Origin: Berghia stephanieae
Taxonomy: Eukaryota; Mollusca; Gastropoda; Nudibranchia; Aeolidiidae
Reading direction: 5' to 3'
NCBI GenBank assembly: GCA_034508935.3
Contig: CM067448.1
Span: 45,742,766-45,806,765, forward strand
Length of the DNA: 64,000 nucleotides
Shown here one piece after another: positions 36,060-47,103 of the stretch (position 1 is its first letter; each line of letters opens with the position of its first letter). Both the position numbers and the translations under genes were made by a program. The notes beneath the pieces are model-generated. The model did no database searches, had not been told where the DNA came from, and saw only the letters and a program-made list of their open reading frames with translations.

Positions 36060-38539
36060 TTATATAAAAACACAAACCTTCATGAAATTGTGTGCCATGT
36101 CACAATGGTACAAAAAGTCTTCTGTAATGACAAGCAGTGTCCTCCAGCTGTCACGAATGGCATGTGACATCATCAACGGATCTTGTAGCATATCTCTTTG
36201 GTGAACAAACACTCTCAGATTCCACGAATCTTCCAAATATGGCAATAGAACCATCTTGATAAAACGCCAGTCCTGTGCGGCATATCCAATTACTACGTCA
36301 TAGGTAAAATGCTCCTTGCATTTCTTAGGCATCATAATTTGCCATATTTTACTAATAATTTGAGTCCTTCGCATGATGACCAAGAACGTCGTGAGATAAA
36401 AGACGATTAAAGCTAAAAATATTATCAGAGACCAAAGGAAGTAGGTTTGACCAGAGCATTGCCTCCAAAACGATTCGACGTCAGAATAATTAGAAATATG
36501 AGACAAACTACCTTCTTCAGTCATGCAAATGTAGTCTTTGTCTTTGTCAAGACTCAGTCTGCTATGCTGAATCCACTTAAAAAAATGCATAGCCGAACAG
36601 GCACAGGAGAAGTGATTGTCGTTAAGAAAGATGGTAAAGTTGGCCACATGATTGAAGTAATAATGGTCGTCGAACGATTGTCGTTCTTTGAGAGTCAGAA
36701 TCAGGAAATTTTCTCTCAAATCTAGGATCTCTAATTTCGGGGTGAGTTTCGGTACAAAGGGAATTCTGGCTAATCGGTTTGAAGCGAGACAAAGATACTT
36801 TAGATTTCCGTTAAAACGGAACATGTCGATGGGCAGCCATTGCAAATTATTTTCTGCTATGTCGAAATACTCCAGCTTTGGTACATTCTCTGCAACCTTT
36901 ACGAGGTGACTTGAACTCCCTTGCGTTTTCCTCATGACTAATTTTTTTAAGCTTGGGAACCATTTAAAGAAAGTTGGATTGCCACTTATTCTTGAATTTG
37001 TAAAGTCAATCTCCTCCAAGTGATCCAATCCAAGATAGCGATCCTGTATTGTTGAACCATAAAAACTGGACCTTGCCGTTAATGAACGAAGAGAGTTGTT
37101 TGTAAAATTTAGGTCTCTACTAATGTGAAAACTGTGCGTATTATCGATAACCAGATGTTTCAAGAATGGAGGGACCGATACAATATATTTCCTATAAAAC
37201 GGAGGCAAATCTGTGTTCTTGTTTTCAATATTATGTTTCTCATTTGTTTCCAAGCTAAATGTTTCATTCACATTTTGAAGACAGTTGTTCTTGCTTATTT
37301 CAAAATGTTGAAAATTTACTTTGGAAGTAGAAAATTCTTTCATGTATGAGATTGAGTGGCTTTTGGGATAATCGGGAAATTGTTCCCAAAACTCACCTTC
37401 GTAATCCTTTAATTGCCCCGCTAATATAATTCTTTCAATCTTTTTTAGTCGTAAAAAACAAAACACATCAATCAAATCAGCGACTGGTAGATATGGCTCT
37501 TCGGTGACGAAAGTTATTGTTTTCAAACAATTCCTCCACTTAATAGAAAATAACTCGGCAAAACCAAAATAAATTGCGTAATTGCGTAACCAAACCATGT
37601 GAGTGATACACATATCTTTCAAATAGTATAACATCTCGCCGGAGATAAATCGATCATCAATTCTTGTCTTCTTGTTTTCCATTGTATCATGCAGTCCAAT
37701 ATTGTCGAGATAGAGTAGGTCAAGTTTTCTGTCTTTTATAGGCATCAGCATTTTCAAAAAAGTTTATGTCCAAATATCATGTCCACTAACATGAGAGAAG
37801 AAATGTTTGGCAAGTGATTAAAAAGCATGTCACATTTTTCATTATTATAATGATTATGAGTGTCCCCATACATTGAAAATTGTTGTACACTTGAAGCATC
37901 AAATCCGAGCAGACTATTGTCGTCAATATTAATAAGGTTGTCACAGATAATTCTCAGTCTGGATAAGGTTTTCAATTTCGTAAACTCCACACCAATCCTT
38001 AAGTTGCTAAAGCTATCAATTGTAAGTTCAGCGAGTTCATGCAATGAGTAAAAAATGTCGATGTATTCAGAGTAATTGGATGCATATCTGTGATTTTTGT
38101 TTTTACCTATATCCAAAATTTTCAGACGTGGTACGTTGTGAAAGAAACCAAACGGAAATGCTCGATCTGCAATCTTTAGAAAGTTATGGTTAAGAAAGAG
38201 AACTTCTAGGCTGTTAAGGCCATACAATGCGTTTGCTTCCAAAACATTTAAATTACACGAAACACATTCTAATCGTTTGAGCCTGGGGAGATGCAAGAAG
38301 GCCTTGTTTTGTAGGGTCTTGATGTCATTATTGCTTATAATCAACGTCGAAACGTTTAGAGATCCCAATTTAAAGATATCAGCAGCGGATATTCCAATAT
38401 TGGAACAATCAAGGAGCTTTCCGGTATAAATCGGATCTTGAGAGATCAAACAGGCTCTGTAGCCATTGCAAATGTGAAACGTGTTCACCAACACAAAAGT
38501 GAACCAGTACCAATCTTTGCTGCATACTAAAGTCCACAT
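36060..38539 (-). CDS. Toll-like receptor (LRR-TM-TIR), frame slip and incomplete TIR
   Basis: Cell-surface innate immune receptor family. Starting at ATG 38539 the protein has a hydrophobic leader (WYWFTFVLVNTF), a short N-terminal cap and leucine-rich repeats such as LPRLKRLECVSCNLNVLEAN. A C-terminal cap follows (FSCACSAMHFFKWI...YICM...FWRQC), then one membrane segment (YFLWSLIIFLALIVFYLTTF). TIR box 1 is TYDVVIGYAAQDWRF and a box 2-like part is VFVHQRDMLQDP; the usual Pro-Gly of box 2 is absent. Near 37755 the frame changes by one base inside a T run (TTTTTT); one more T would join the two parts into about 825 residues. The reading frame stops 82 residues into the TIR. A further TIR-like strand (SESIRLIVLKQ) is in another frame at 35944-36035. 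An acceptor TTTTACAG at 38572-38579 suggests a 5' UTR intron. It could be a pseudogene or a gene with sequence errors. Confidence 0.85.
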
Positions 38540-38730
38540 TTTGGTGACAATTTTCGCCTCTTTTGTTTCCTGTAAAATAAAGAAAGATTACACTTAAACA
38601 GCGAAATTGAGGATACTGAAAATTAAAAATATAAAAGTGAAAGCGATTTTATTCGAACAGAGAGGCGTCCTTAAATTGCCTCAGTAAGAAAAGATGAAAA
38701 TGTTTCTGCTTGAAGCTCGAAGGAGAAAAT

Positions 38731-38965
38731 AATGTAAGCTTCAATTTATTGAATAGATAATAATAATAGAATAATAGATAATGTGGACGTTTCGGGTTTC
38801 CCCTTTATCAACAAAAAAAACGATGAATAAAACACTAAGGACGAATGGGAGAATGGATCATCTCTCATTCGTCCTTAGTGTTTCATTCATCGTGTTTTGT
38901 TGATAGATGTGAAACCCGAGTCGTTCACGCTATCTGTCTTCGTACAATAAATTGAAGCTGACATT
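38731..38965. mobile_element. Foldback element, family F, complete
   Basis: AATGTAAGCTTCAATTTATT at the left end is mirrored by AATAAATTGAAGCTGACATT at the right. Inner arms ACACTAAGGACGAATGGGAG and CTCATTCGTCCTTAGTGTTT also pair, around a short loop. The motif GGACGTTTCGGGTTTCCCCT lies in the left arm. It sits about 150 bp upstream of the Toll-like receptor 5' UTR acceptor. Half copies are at 21640-21715 and 58215-58350. Confidence 0.8.
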
Positions 38966-39674
38966 TCATTATTTCCGTTATTCTTTTCCTCAGTAAGGAA
39001 GAGAGACTTGTTTTTCGATCGTTTTCTCCCAATTATCACGCTCAATGTTATTTGACCAATTTTTTTATTTGTTTAGTGGGTATGTGTGTGGAAATATGTG
39101 TGCGTGAGAATGTCACAGTAAAGATTGTTCACATTTATTTTATTAATTTTTATTTTAGTAAGAACTGAATTCATCTCACTCCAGTTATATTTCGGTAGGC
39201 TTAGAAAAACTTTACCTTCTAATATTAGATCATCTTTCCTTTTATAGCCTTCCCTCGAATTAATTTCTAAATAGTGAATACTTTTCGTTCTACTTTCTGT
39301 CACGTAGCCATTTATTATAAAAGCTGATAGGTCTAACATTCTACACTCACTTCTCTCTACAATCTATGCCGAACGGCCAGCCGCTCCATTCCTCATACAT
39401 TGATATAATATTTGAAGATTTTTATCTTTTGGTACTTTGTGGATATTTTTATCTCGACCATCAAGACGCCGGAGCTTTTACCTTTGGCAGTGCAGTCTAC
39501 GACACATCAAGGATCAAACCTGAGCCCGCTGTCGAAGAGATAGATAATTCATCCCTTCTCAACTGCCTGGAAGTGGAACCTTACAAACCTGAGCCCGCCG
39601 TCGGAGGAGTAGATAATCCATCCCTTTCAACTGCCTGGAAACGTAACCTTACAAACCTGATATTATAGATAGTT
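38966..39674. other. Noncoding with a 70-bp tandem duplication
   Basis: AAACCTGAGCCCGCTGTCGA...CAACTGCCTGGAAGTGGAAC is repeated once at about 39588-39660 (AAACCTGAGCCCGCCGTCGG...). The open frames over it have no known domain. The rest has no signal. Confidence 0.5.
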
Positions 39675-40771
39675 CGAAGATGACGTCATCAGGCCTTTGT
39701 TATTGTTTTTGCCATCCGCGTTTGTGAGTTGTTCTCACTAAACTGTATTAACCAGACTATAAAAGTTCATGGTTACATAGAGTTTGTGTGTTGGTCCTTT
39801 ATACTTCCGGATGGCAATGTTGTGAACTCCTTGACCAAGCGCATTCAATCTATATCATCATAAGTTACGTAATCTCTTCACATTTCTATTTGTAACTGCC
39901 ACAATCACTATCATCTCATTGAATTAAATTTCATCGTTCTTTTTATTTCATCTTAAACAAATGGTTAACTGTTCTTCATTTTAAAGTAACCAGTAAATCC
40001 TGGGGCCTTATTCTACATATCTTTATGCATAGTCGAGTAGCTCTTTACTCACTTGAGACCATGACAGAGAGTGTGTGAGTAAGTGTGTGTGGTGTGTGTG
40101 TGTTGTGTGTGTGTGTGTGTGTGTGTGTTGTGTGTTTTTTTTAAATTTGGTTCGTTTGTTTTCTTTTCTGTTCTTTTGTTTTGTATTCTTGAGGTTTTTG
40201 GTTTTTTTTTCCTTTTTGGAGCATTTATTTCTATTAATTGCCATCTCTTCTCCCTTGACGCCGGTTATGTTCTGGAACAATTTCTCATTCTGTTTAAAAT
40301 TAAACAAACTGGAGAAAGCAAAGACATTCCATCTCGGATTGTTTATTTCATTATGGTCTTGCGCCTTTTCACTTTTCGCCTTAAGATATCCCGAGATGAT
40401 ATTATTATGAATGCAGCATAGGACACATGAATTAAATTTAAAGGTAAATTACCTTTATTTCAAATAGTTTTATGTAAATCCAAATATCTCATCGGAATCA
40501 CTTTAGTTGAATTTCTCCTAACAATGTTGATAATCGTTTAGGAAATGGTTTAATTTCCTTACAAATATCAATCACCGGGTTACTGAATGGATATAGATAG
40601 TATGCGCTTGGCTAAGCAGCTCACAACATTGCCATCCGGAAGTATAACGTACCAAACACAAAACTTTGTGAAACCAGGAACTTTAATAGCCTGGATAATA
40701 CAGTTTAGTGAGAACTACTTAGAAAGGTGGATGGTAAAAAAACAATAACAAAGACCCGATTGACGTCAACT
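39675..40771. mobile_element. Element or pair with 170-bp inverted repeats (family E)
   Basis: 39675-39847 and the reverse complement of 40590-40771 align over about 170 bp: TTTGTTATTGTTTTT, GTTCTCACTAAACTGTATTA, TTATACTTCCGGATGGCAAT and GTTGTGA are shared in order. Between them are a TG array (40082-40135) and AT-rich DNA without a supported ORF. Related single copies are at 1420, 8347 and 46206. It may be a MITE-like element or two opposed insertions. Confidence 0.65.
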
Positions 40772-40964
40772 TCGTCCTATCTATACTTTATTGGAGACGG
40801 TGTCACGATCACGAAATATGAACGGGGCTTTTGTTTGGCTATTCTTTTAACGATCGTAACTGTACACACATACATGAGACACCTCCTTACGGTTGATTGT
40901 TCCACCAACTTTATTCGGTTCCAAATTGAATATGCATATATTCCTAAATATTTTTGTCATATAA

Positions 40965-41006
40965 ATAATAATAATAGTAATAATAATAATGATAATAATA
41001 ATAATA

Positions 41007-41097
<91 letters not shown>

Positions 41098-41146
41098 TAA
41101 TAATAATAATAATAAATAATAATATAATAATAATAATATAATAAAA

Positions 41147-41204
<58 letters not shown>

Positions 41205-41225
41205 TATAATAAATAATAATAAGTA

Positions 41226-41276
<51 letters not shown>

Positions 41277-41366
41277 TAATAAATAATATAATAATAATAA
41301 TAATAATATAATAATAATAATATAATAATAATATAATAATGATGATGATAATAATAATAGATCAAT
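40965..41366. repeat. AAT microsatellite
   Basis: About 400 bp of interrupted (AAT)n with AATATA and AAATAAT variants, closing with GATGATGAT. Open frames here are artefacts. Confidence 0.95.
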
Positions 41367-41449
41367 CTAAGGTTTTAAATATATGTTCAGTAACTATAAC
41401 AACAAAAATGATGTCTTTCTCAAAAGTAAACTTTTTATTTAAAAAATAT

Positions 41450-41520
41450 CCACAATGGGATTGAACCCAGTACTTTCAAGGTTAGAGTCTGACAGCTTAT
41501 CCACTGCGCTACGGAGCCAC
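41450..41520 (-). repeat. tRNA-like sequence (SINE head or tRNA relic)
   Basis: On -: GGTGGCTCCGTAGCGCAGTG, GATAAGCTGTCAGACTCTAA and GTACTGGGTTCAATCCCATT. Box A and box B matches are good, but the anticodon arm (GACTCTAACCTTGAAAG) does not fold into a standard 5-bp stem with a 7-nt loop. No second copy was seen in the window. Confidence 0.45.
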
Positions 41521-42807
41521 CTGACTGTTCAAAATATTTAATAAGGTCTTTCTAAAACCTTATATTTTACCTTCAATGCAACTTCTATGTTCTGGTTTTA
41601 AATTTCGATTTTTTTAGATTATTATTATCATTTTTTAATTTATTACCAAAGAAATTAAACCTGGGTATTATCCACCCGAAACCATCACACTGAAAGCATC
41701 ATAGGGGCAATAATAATACTTGATGTCATAAATAGATGAAACCTGTTGAAAACTTAGTTTAGATCTGAATTCCGTAAAGTAATTAAGTGAATACATTATT
41801 TCGAATGCAACGATTTGCGTAAAAACGCCAAACTGACAACTTTTTACAGTGTTGAGATTGGCTGTTTTTGAGAGTGTTAGTGTCGTCGCTACGTATTTTA
41901 TGATATTATCTGTTTGACTCAACGAACTTTCAAACTGACTTTAAATTATAAAAGGAAATCAAGTTATCTGTTTATCTATCTATAAAAAATACATTTCTAA
42001 TTTTCAAAACTTTCAGTCGAGTTGTGCGTATATATACACACACAGTCTACTCCGGATAATCGCAACTCGGTTAATCGCAACTTTCGGTTTATCGCAACAT
42101 TTCCCAAGAAACGGAATTCATTCTATATAAAAGTCACAGTTTAATTGCAACAAATTTTCGCCCTCAAAAAGTGGTAAATTCAAGAAACCCATCAAGCAAA
42201 ATATCATGATTAAATTTCATCATGGATGAAATCGTGACAGGTAGAAGAATCGAGAGTGGGCGGGATTTAATCTTACATTGGTGTGTCACTACTCTATTAG
42301 AATCAAAAGAGGGCGCGGCTTTGCAGTATGGGTTTGTCATGTAATATGTGGCCATTACATATGAGGGGAGGGGGCTGGGCATAGTCTTGACAAAAGGTAG
42401 GCAATGACAGTTGTAAAGAGAGATTGAGCGATATCCTTTGTTTTGGGATTGACAACTGTGCATTGTGACCAACGAGTTTGGTGTGAGCTTAATGTCTATC
42501 ATCACGGCAAATCTCTTTGACTCTTACAAATGTTGAGAACAAAAGAGTGAAAGTTAATCCAATCTGAATAAAATGTCGGCTTGCATCAAAAGCTACTTTT
42601 TGGTTGACAAACCTATACAGGGCTGCCACAAGGTTTTTTGTTTCAATTAAATTGCAAACAAGACAAGCATTTTCCTCTCACTAACTAAATGGCAAAGAAA
42701 GGCTGACTGCTAAAAATATATATAAGAAGGTTTTGAAAGTTACCCCTGCGACGATAAGATAAAGGTGTCTTCCATCTTTCAACTAACAAAGCGATAATGC
42801 ATTGACA
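41521..42807. other. Noncoding; possible pogo-like end at 42044
   Basis: At 42044-42130, CAGTCTACTCCGGATAATCG then CAACTCGGTTAATCGCAACT and TTCGGTTTATCGCAAC form a threefold AATCGCAAC motif. This is typical of Tigger/pogo terminal repeats. No matching inverted end was found. Minus-strand open frames at 41668-41922 and 42164-42505 have no known domain. Confidence 0.4.
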
Positions 42808-43680
42808 ATCGATGGCCTGGGTGGCTGGGTGGGGGTGGGGGGGGGGGGGTTGCCTCCTAATTGAGCAGGAAAGTCACTTACTGTGTCCACTATACCTTTA
42901 TAATATGTTTTCCATCTTGATTTTTGTCTGTGTCTTGGAATGAGAATGGTTTTGTCCTTTCCCTTGTCGGACTCATTGGCTGTGAGGGAAACAGTCAAAT
43001 GTATAGTTAAACTTTTAGGAAATGATATTTTCTCTCTTGTTAATAAGCTCTGTTATATATTGTTATTTTTGCTGTTTTGAATGTATAATGTAAGCAATAA
43101 AAAATGTGAGCTTTTTATAGCGCAATATTCACTAAATGTGCTCAAAGCGCTTTACAAGGGGTCCCTGGTCAACAGCAACATTTAACATGTAGGACGGGAT
43201 ATGACGCCGGTTAGGCGATATTACAATATTTCGGTTAAGATAACGCTGTTAACGGCCATGTACTCATTTTACACCTGAGTACGGTGAGAGAATGTGAGTA
43301 AAGAGCCTTTTTCAAGGACTCAACTATGCGCCGAGCGCGAGTCTCGGACCTAGGACCTTCCGATCCGAAAGCGAGTGTCATACCACTAGACCACATAGCC
43401 GCACTTGAGTGTGTTCCTCTAAGTGGGATCCTGTGCTTGTAGCTGGATGAGGCTTTTCAGTGATCTCTCAAACTATACATAATGGTAGTATAATAAATCC
43501 TTTTGGAATCTAAATTTCCCCTATTTGTACAATTTCCCTTTGTCTTACTTTTCTTGTGTGCTTTAAATTGTAAATCTAGAATTCCTTTTTACTATGTAAT
43601 ATTCTTCCTTTAAACTGGCGCTGAAATGACCTAAATGTGACGCAAGCGCCGTAAAACCCTTAAAACAAAAACAAAGCAAT
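42808..43680 (+). repeat. Family B copy split by a SINE A insertion
   Basis: Family B blocks (GAGGGAAACAGTCAAATGTA, AATGATATTTTCTCTCTTGT, TGAATGTATAATGTAAGCA) stop at about 43098 and resume at about 43407 (CTTGAGTGTGTTCCTCTAAG). They end CGCAAGCGCCGTAAAACCCT then TAAAACAAAAACAAAGC. Confidence 0.8.
43099..43406 (-). repeat. SINE A, full length, inserted in family B
   Basis: On + it reads tail first: GAGCTTTTTATAGCGCAATA, CTCAAAGCGCTTTACAAGGG and GTCCCTGGTCAACAGCAACA. The body comes next, then the head reversed (CTAGGACCTTCCGATCCGAA, CACTAGACCACATAGCCGCA). It is one of the best preserved copies, and its insertion postdates the family B copy. Confidence 0.9.
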
Positions 43681-44230
43681 CGATAGCCCAAGTCATAAAC
43701 AAGCGCTGAAAATCGTTATGATTTTTAGTTGTTTTTTTTTAAACTAAATTAATCAATGATTAAAAACACACGCCAACAAAAACAAATAAAAATTTAAAAA
43801 AACAACACACAGTAGTGCTGTTGCTTCTATCACCAAAAGAAAAAAAAACCTGTGACCGATCCCGAATACTAACATGGCGATAAAGATGGTTTCTATTCGA
43901 TGCGAACATAATATTAGGAAATAAAGCAGGTTCTATTGTATGACTCATGACAGCAATCTTTATCCCAGCTTCTTTAGCGTTAAATCGACTTGCTAACTTT
44001 AAGACAGGGCACCATCCTATGAACACAATTGCCGGTTATTGACAGTCCATCGATGTTACCGGAAGAATCAATATATTCTTAACCATATTAGGTATTGTAA
44101 TCCATGACACCAGATAGTATGCAATGCAAAGGTTATTTGCTATGTAATTGTTTGTCATGCTTCATTTATTCCTATCGATCCGCTCAGATTCGAAGACAAA
44201 AACACAATGTAATATTATCTGCTATTTGCA
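43681..44230. other. Noncoding stretch
   Basis: AT-rich; the minus-strand open frame at 43760-44026 begins in repeat tail and has no known domain. Confidence 0.4.
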
Positions 44231-44254
44231 TCAGAAAATAACAACCCTCTCCCC

Positions 44255-44610
44255 CCCCCCCAAAAAAAAACAAAAAAACAACAACAAACAAAACAAAAAC
44301 AAAACAAAAAACAAATAAACAAAATCAAAACAAAAAAACACCCCCCCCCCCCACAAAAAACCAAACAAAAAAAAACACCACAAAAAACAAAAAAACAACA
44401 AAATAAAAAACAAAAACAAAAAAAAAAACAAAACAAACAGAAGCACACAGAAAAAAAACAAAACACAAAAAACAAAGCAACAAAAAAAAAAAACAAAAAC
44501 AAAAAAAAAAAACAAAAACAAACACAAAACAATAAAAAGAGACAAAACAAAACAACAAATAAACAAACAAAACAAAAACAAACAACAAAAGGAAACAAAA
44601 ACAAAACCAA
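44255..44610. repeat. CAAAA-rich simple repeat
   Basis: Irregular (CAAAA)n and (AAC)n over about 350 bp with C runs at 44250-44262 and 44341-44352. The phenylalanine- and cysteine-rich open frames in it are artefacts. Confidence 0.9.
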
Positions 44611-44675
44611 TAGTCCTTGGACTTACTCCAGCGATGACATAATAATAGAAAAATAAATAGCGTGATGAATAATAT

Positions 44676-44735
<60 letters not shown>

Positions 44736-44900
44736 GGGGACTATTGGTCAGTACCATTAACATCTCTACGATGATAATGGTCAGAACTGACCCACGGGCG
44801 CTGACACTTGTTGGTCAGTCCTGACCAATAGCTGCTGGTGCCTGTTGGGCAGTACTGACCTAGCCACGGACGCTGCGGCCTGTATTGACGATGCAAGATT
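44676..44900 (+). repeat. AAT array followed by GGTCAGTACTGACC-type repeats
   Basis: (AAT)n at 44676-44732, then ACTATTGGTCAGTACC, GTTGGTCAGTCCTGACCAAT and GGGCAGTACTGACC. The motif resembles the arms of the palindrome at 29993-30565 (ATTGGTCAGTACT), also beside an AAT array. Confidence 0.55.
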
Positions 44901-46205
44901 GCGAAAAGGAATGCGAAAAAGTCATAACAAAATGCCACAATTATGGGAAAATGCAATTTTTAAAAATAAAATGTTCTCCAACAAATAAATCCGCATTTTC
45001 TGTCCCATACTAGTCACAGGGAACTGTCTTGGTTTTCCCCCTGTTTCGTCGGTTTACGTGAGATTTGTGCAAATTTATCAATTAACTAAGTGGATTTTTT
45101 CAAACCTTAGAAAACAGACAAAAATTGGTGTCGAAATGTCAAACTGGCAACCTTGTTCATCGAGGTCTCCAAAGCACATGGTCACTGATTCGTGAAGCGG
45201 CGGGGGGGGGGGGGGGGGGGGGGGGGGGGATATTTTAATTCTGCGAAATCTCTTTCATTGTCTCTTGAAAACAAATTTCTTTTTCTGGCAATAATGAGGA
45301 TAATCCATTGAGAGAGGGCGGAAAGAGGGGTTGGGAGGAGGTGGCTTTACCATGCCAGGGACGAGTATGAGACCTTTGACCCGTAATTCCTCGAAGTCTT
45401 GGGATTGGGACTTGAGGTTTATTTATGCTAGTCATTCGTATTATAGGATGAAGGGGGGGGGGGGGGGTCAATCTTCTTGTTTATGCTATCCCCTTTGTTG
45501 TCCTTTTTAAGGTCTGCTCTCAACTTGTTAACCCTCTCATGACAAAATCCACTCGACATCTTTCATCTTTTGTCAATTGTTTTTCTGGAACCGAAAGGAT
45601 TAAAATTGGCCTATGAGAACACTTTCTGTCAAGATTTAGGATGCACTGGAACTGGAAGGAGAGGGGGAGTTGGTCCCTGTGCTAAATGAATATCCACCTA
45701 TCGTACGATAGTGATAATATGTGGTTGCAATCATATATTGGTGGTGGAGGCAGTAATGAGAAGTACATAAAGTATAGCTGCGATCGTAGTAGGGCAGAGA
45801 AATGGTGACGTCACAACTTCTACTATTCCGGCTTCAAACTCCTGGGAAGTGTGTATTTGACCAGTCGTTTGGAGGTCTTATAATGAAAAGGTTACATATT
45901 GAATCACAAGGTACCTAACTTTATTAGTTTCAGTTAGTAGCAGGATGTATACCGTAGGCAGAATCTTAAGATTATGGGACGTAAAAGAGTAAGGAAAGTG
46001 GATCTTTGATTGACGACCAGCATATATTGAAACTAGAAAATAAGAAGCCATCAATCTGAAACCAGAAGATCAATTCCTCAAGGTATCCAGTCCTCCGGAA
46101 GAGTGATTTTACACTTCCGTTGAGATCGGAACCAGTTATTTGACACCACACTTGTGTTTCCTGTTATGATGATGAAGAGATCAAACGATGATATCAAATG
46201 TTGGT
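44901..46205. other. Noncoding stretch with G runs
   Basis: Poly-G at 45202-45230 and 45451-45466. No exon or named repeat was recognised in about 1.3 kb. Confidence 0.4.
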
Positions 46206-46300
46206 GATAGGAATAGATGCTGTGCGATTGGCTAAGAAACTCACGACATTGCCATCCGGAAATATAACAAAACTATGTGTAACCTTGAACATTTAGTGTC
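46206..46300 (-). repeat. Dispersed repeat family E, part copy
   Basis: GATGCTGTGCGATTGGCTAA, CTCACGACATTGCCATCCGG and AACTATGTGTAACCTTGAAC match the 40590-40771 arm. Confidence 0.6.
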
Positions 46301-46469
46301 TTGCATTACGTGCCTTTTATCACAACTTGTGTCTTGGACAGTGGGTAACCTTCAAGAACAATAGTTCATCTCACGTCATAGAATCTAGGTTCAACCCCGG
46401 CTTATTGAGCCGTGTGACTTTTAGAACTTGATTCAAGAACCGTAACTCATAACAAACAGTTTATCTAGT

Positions 46470-46760
46470 GTTACAAACGCTTTGATTCTAATTTGTCCAG
46501 ATCAAAATCTCTAACCTTAGTGACAACAATCTTGTTTCTAAGACAAAGTAAATTAATTCAATCCTAGCTTCAATTACCCCAAAACATAATAAACTAAAAA
46601 CCTGTCTGTCGTTCTCATTTGTCGAAAATCTGTGATACTGATCAATGAATAATAGACGTGTAGAAACTAGGAAGTTCAAGCGATGTGTAGGTCACTATGC
46701 CCTCCAAACTGTGCGTGATATTATAATCGTTATTTTTATATCGTCTCCACTTCCCACAAC
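46470..46760 (-). repeat. Dispersed repeat G, copy 2
   Basis: Inverse of 31608-31905: CGCTTTGATTCTAATTTGTC, TTGTTTCTAAGACAAAGTAA, ACTATGCCCTCCAAACTGTG and TCGTTATTTTTATATCGTCT. Confidence 0.65.
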
Positions 46761-46804
46761 CGTCGATTTTCGTAGAACTCATTTCATAGACGATAACTAG
46801 AGGT

Positions 46805-46895
46805 GCCCAAATGAGTCAATAAAATGGAGAGAAAGACAATGGGAGTAAATATGACTCATAAATGAGGGAACAACTTTTTCAAGTGAACACAATTA
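46805..46895 (+). repeat. Half copy of the intron-3 foldback family
   Basis: AAAATGGAGAGAAAGACAAT, GGGAGTAAATATGACTCATA and CAACTTTTTCAAGTGAACAC then ATATAT match one arm of 2775-3017. Confidence 0.6.
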
Positions 46896-46936
46896 TATAT
46901 ATATATTAGATTGTCATAATAATATAGGTGAAAATG

Positions 46937-46940
46937 TGTG

Positions 46941-47031
<91 letters not shown>

Positions 47032-47037
47032 AAGGGA

Positions 47038-47100
<63 letters not shown>
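46937..47100. repeat. TA-TG-TA compound microsatellite
   Basis: (TA)n, (TG)n, a short CAAGGGAAGA, then (TA)n up to the hAT insertion site. Confidence 0.95.

Positions 47101-47103
<3 letters not shown>

Noticed and set aside
36447-37349. Plus-strand open frames opposite the Toll-like receptor
   Set aside because: Shadows with no domain content.
40847-41365. 172-codon Ile/Leu/Tyr open frame on the minus strand
   Set aside because: Translation of an AAT array.
44215-44610. Phe/Cys-rich open frames that look like membrane proteins
   Set aside because: Low-complexity CAAAA repeat; several frames are open at once.
46477-46760. Gene on the minus strand at 46488-46679
   Set aside because: Lies within dispersed repeat G, present also at 31608.
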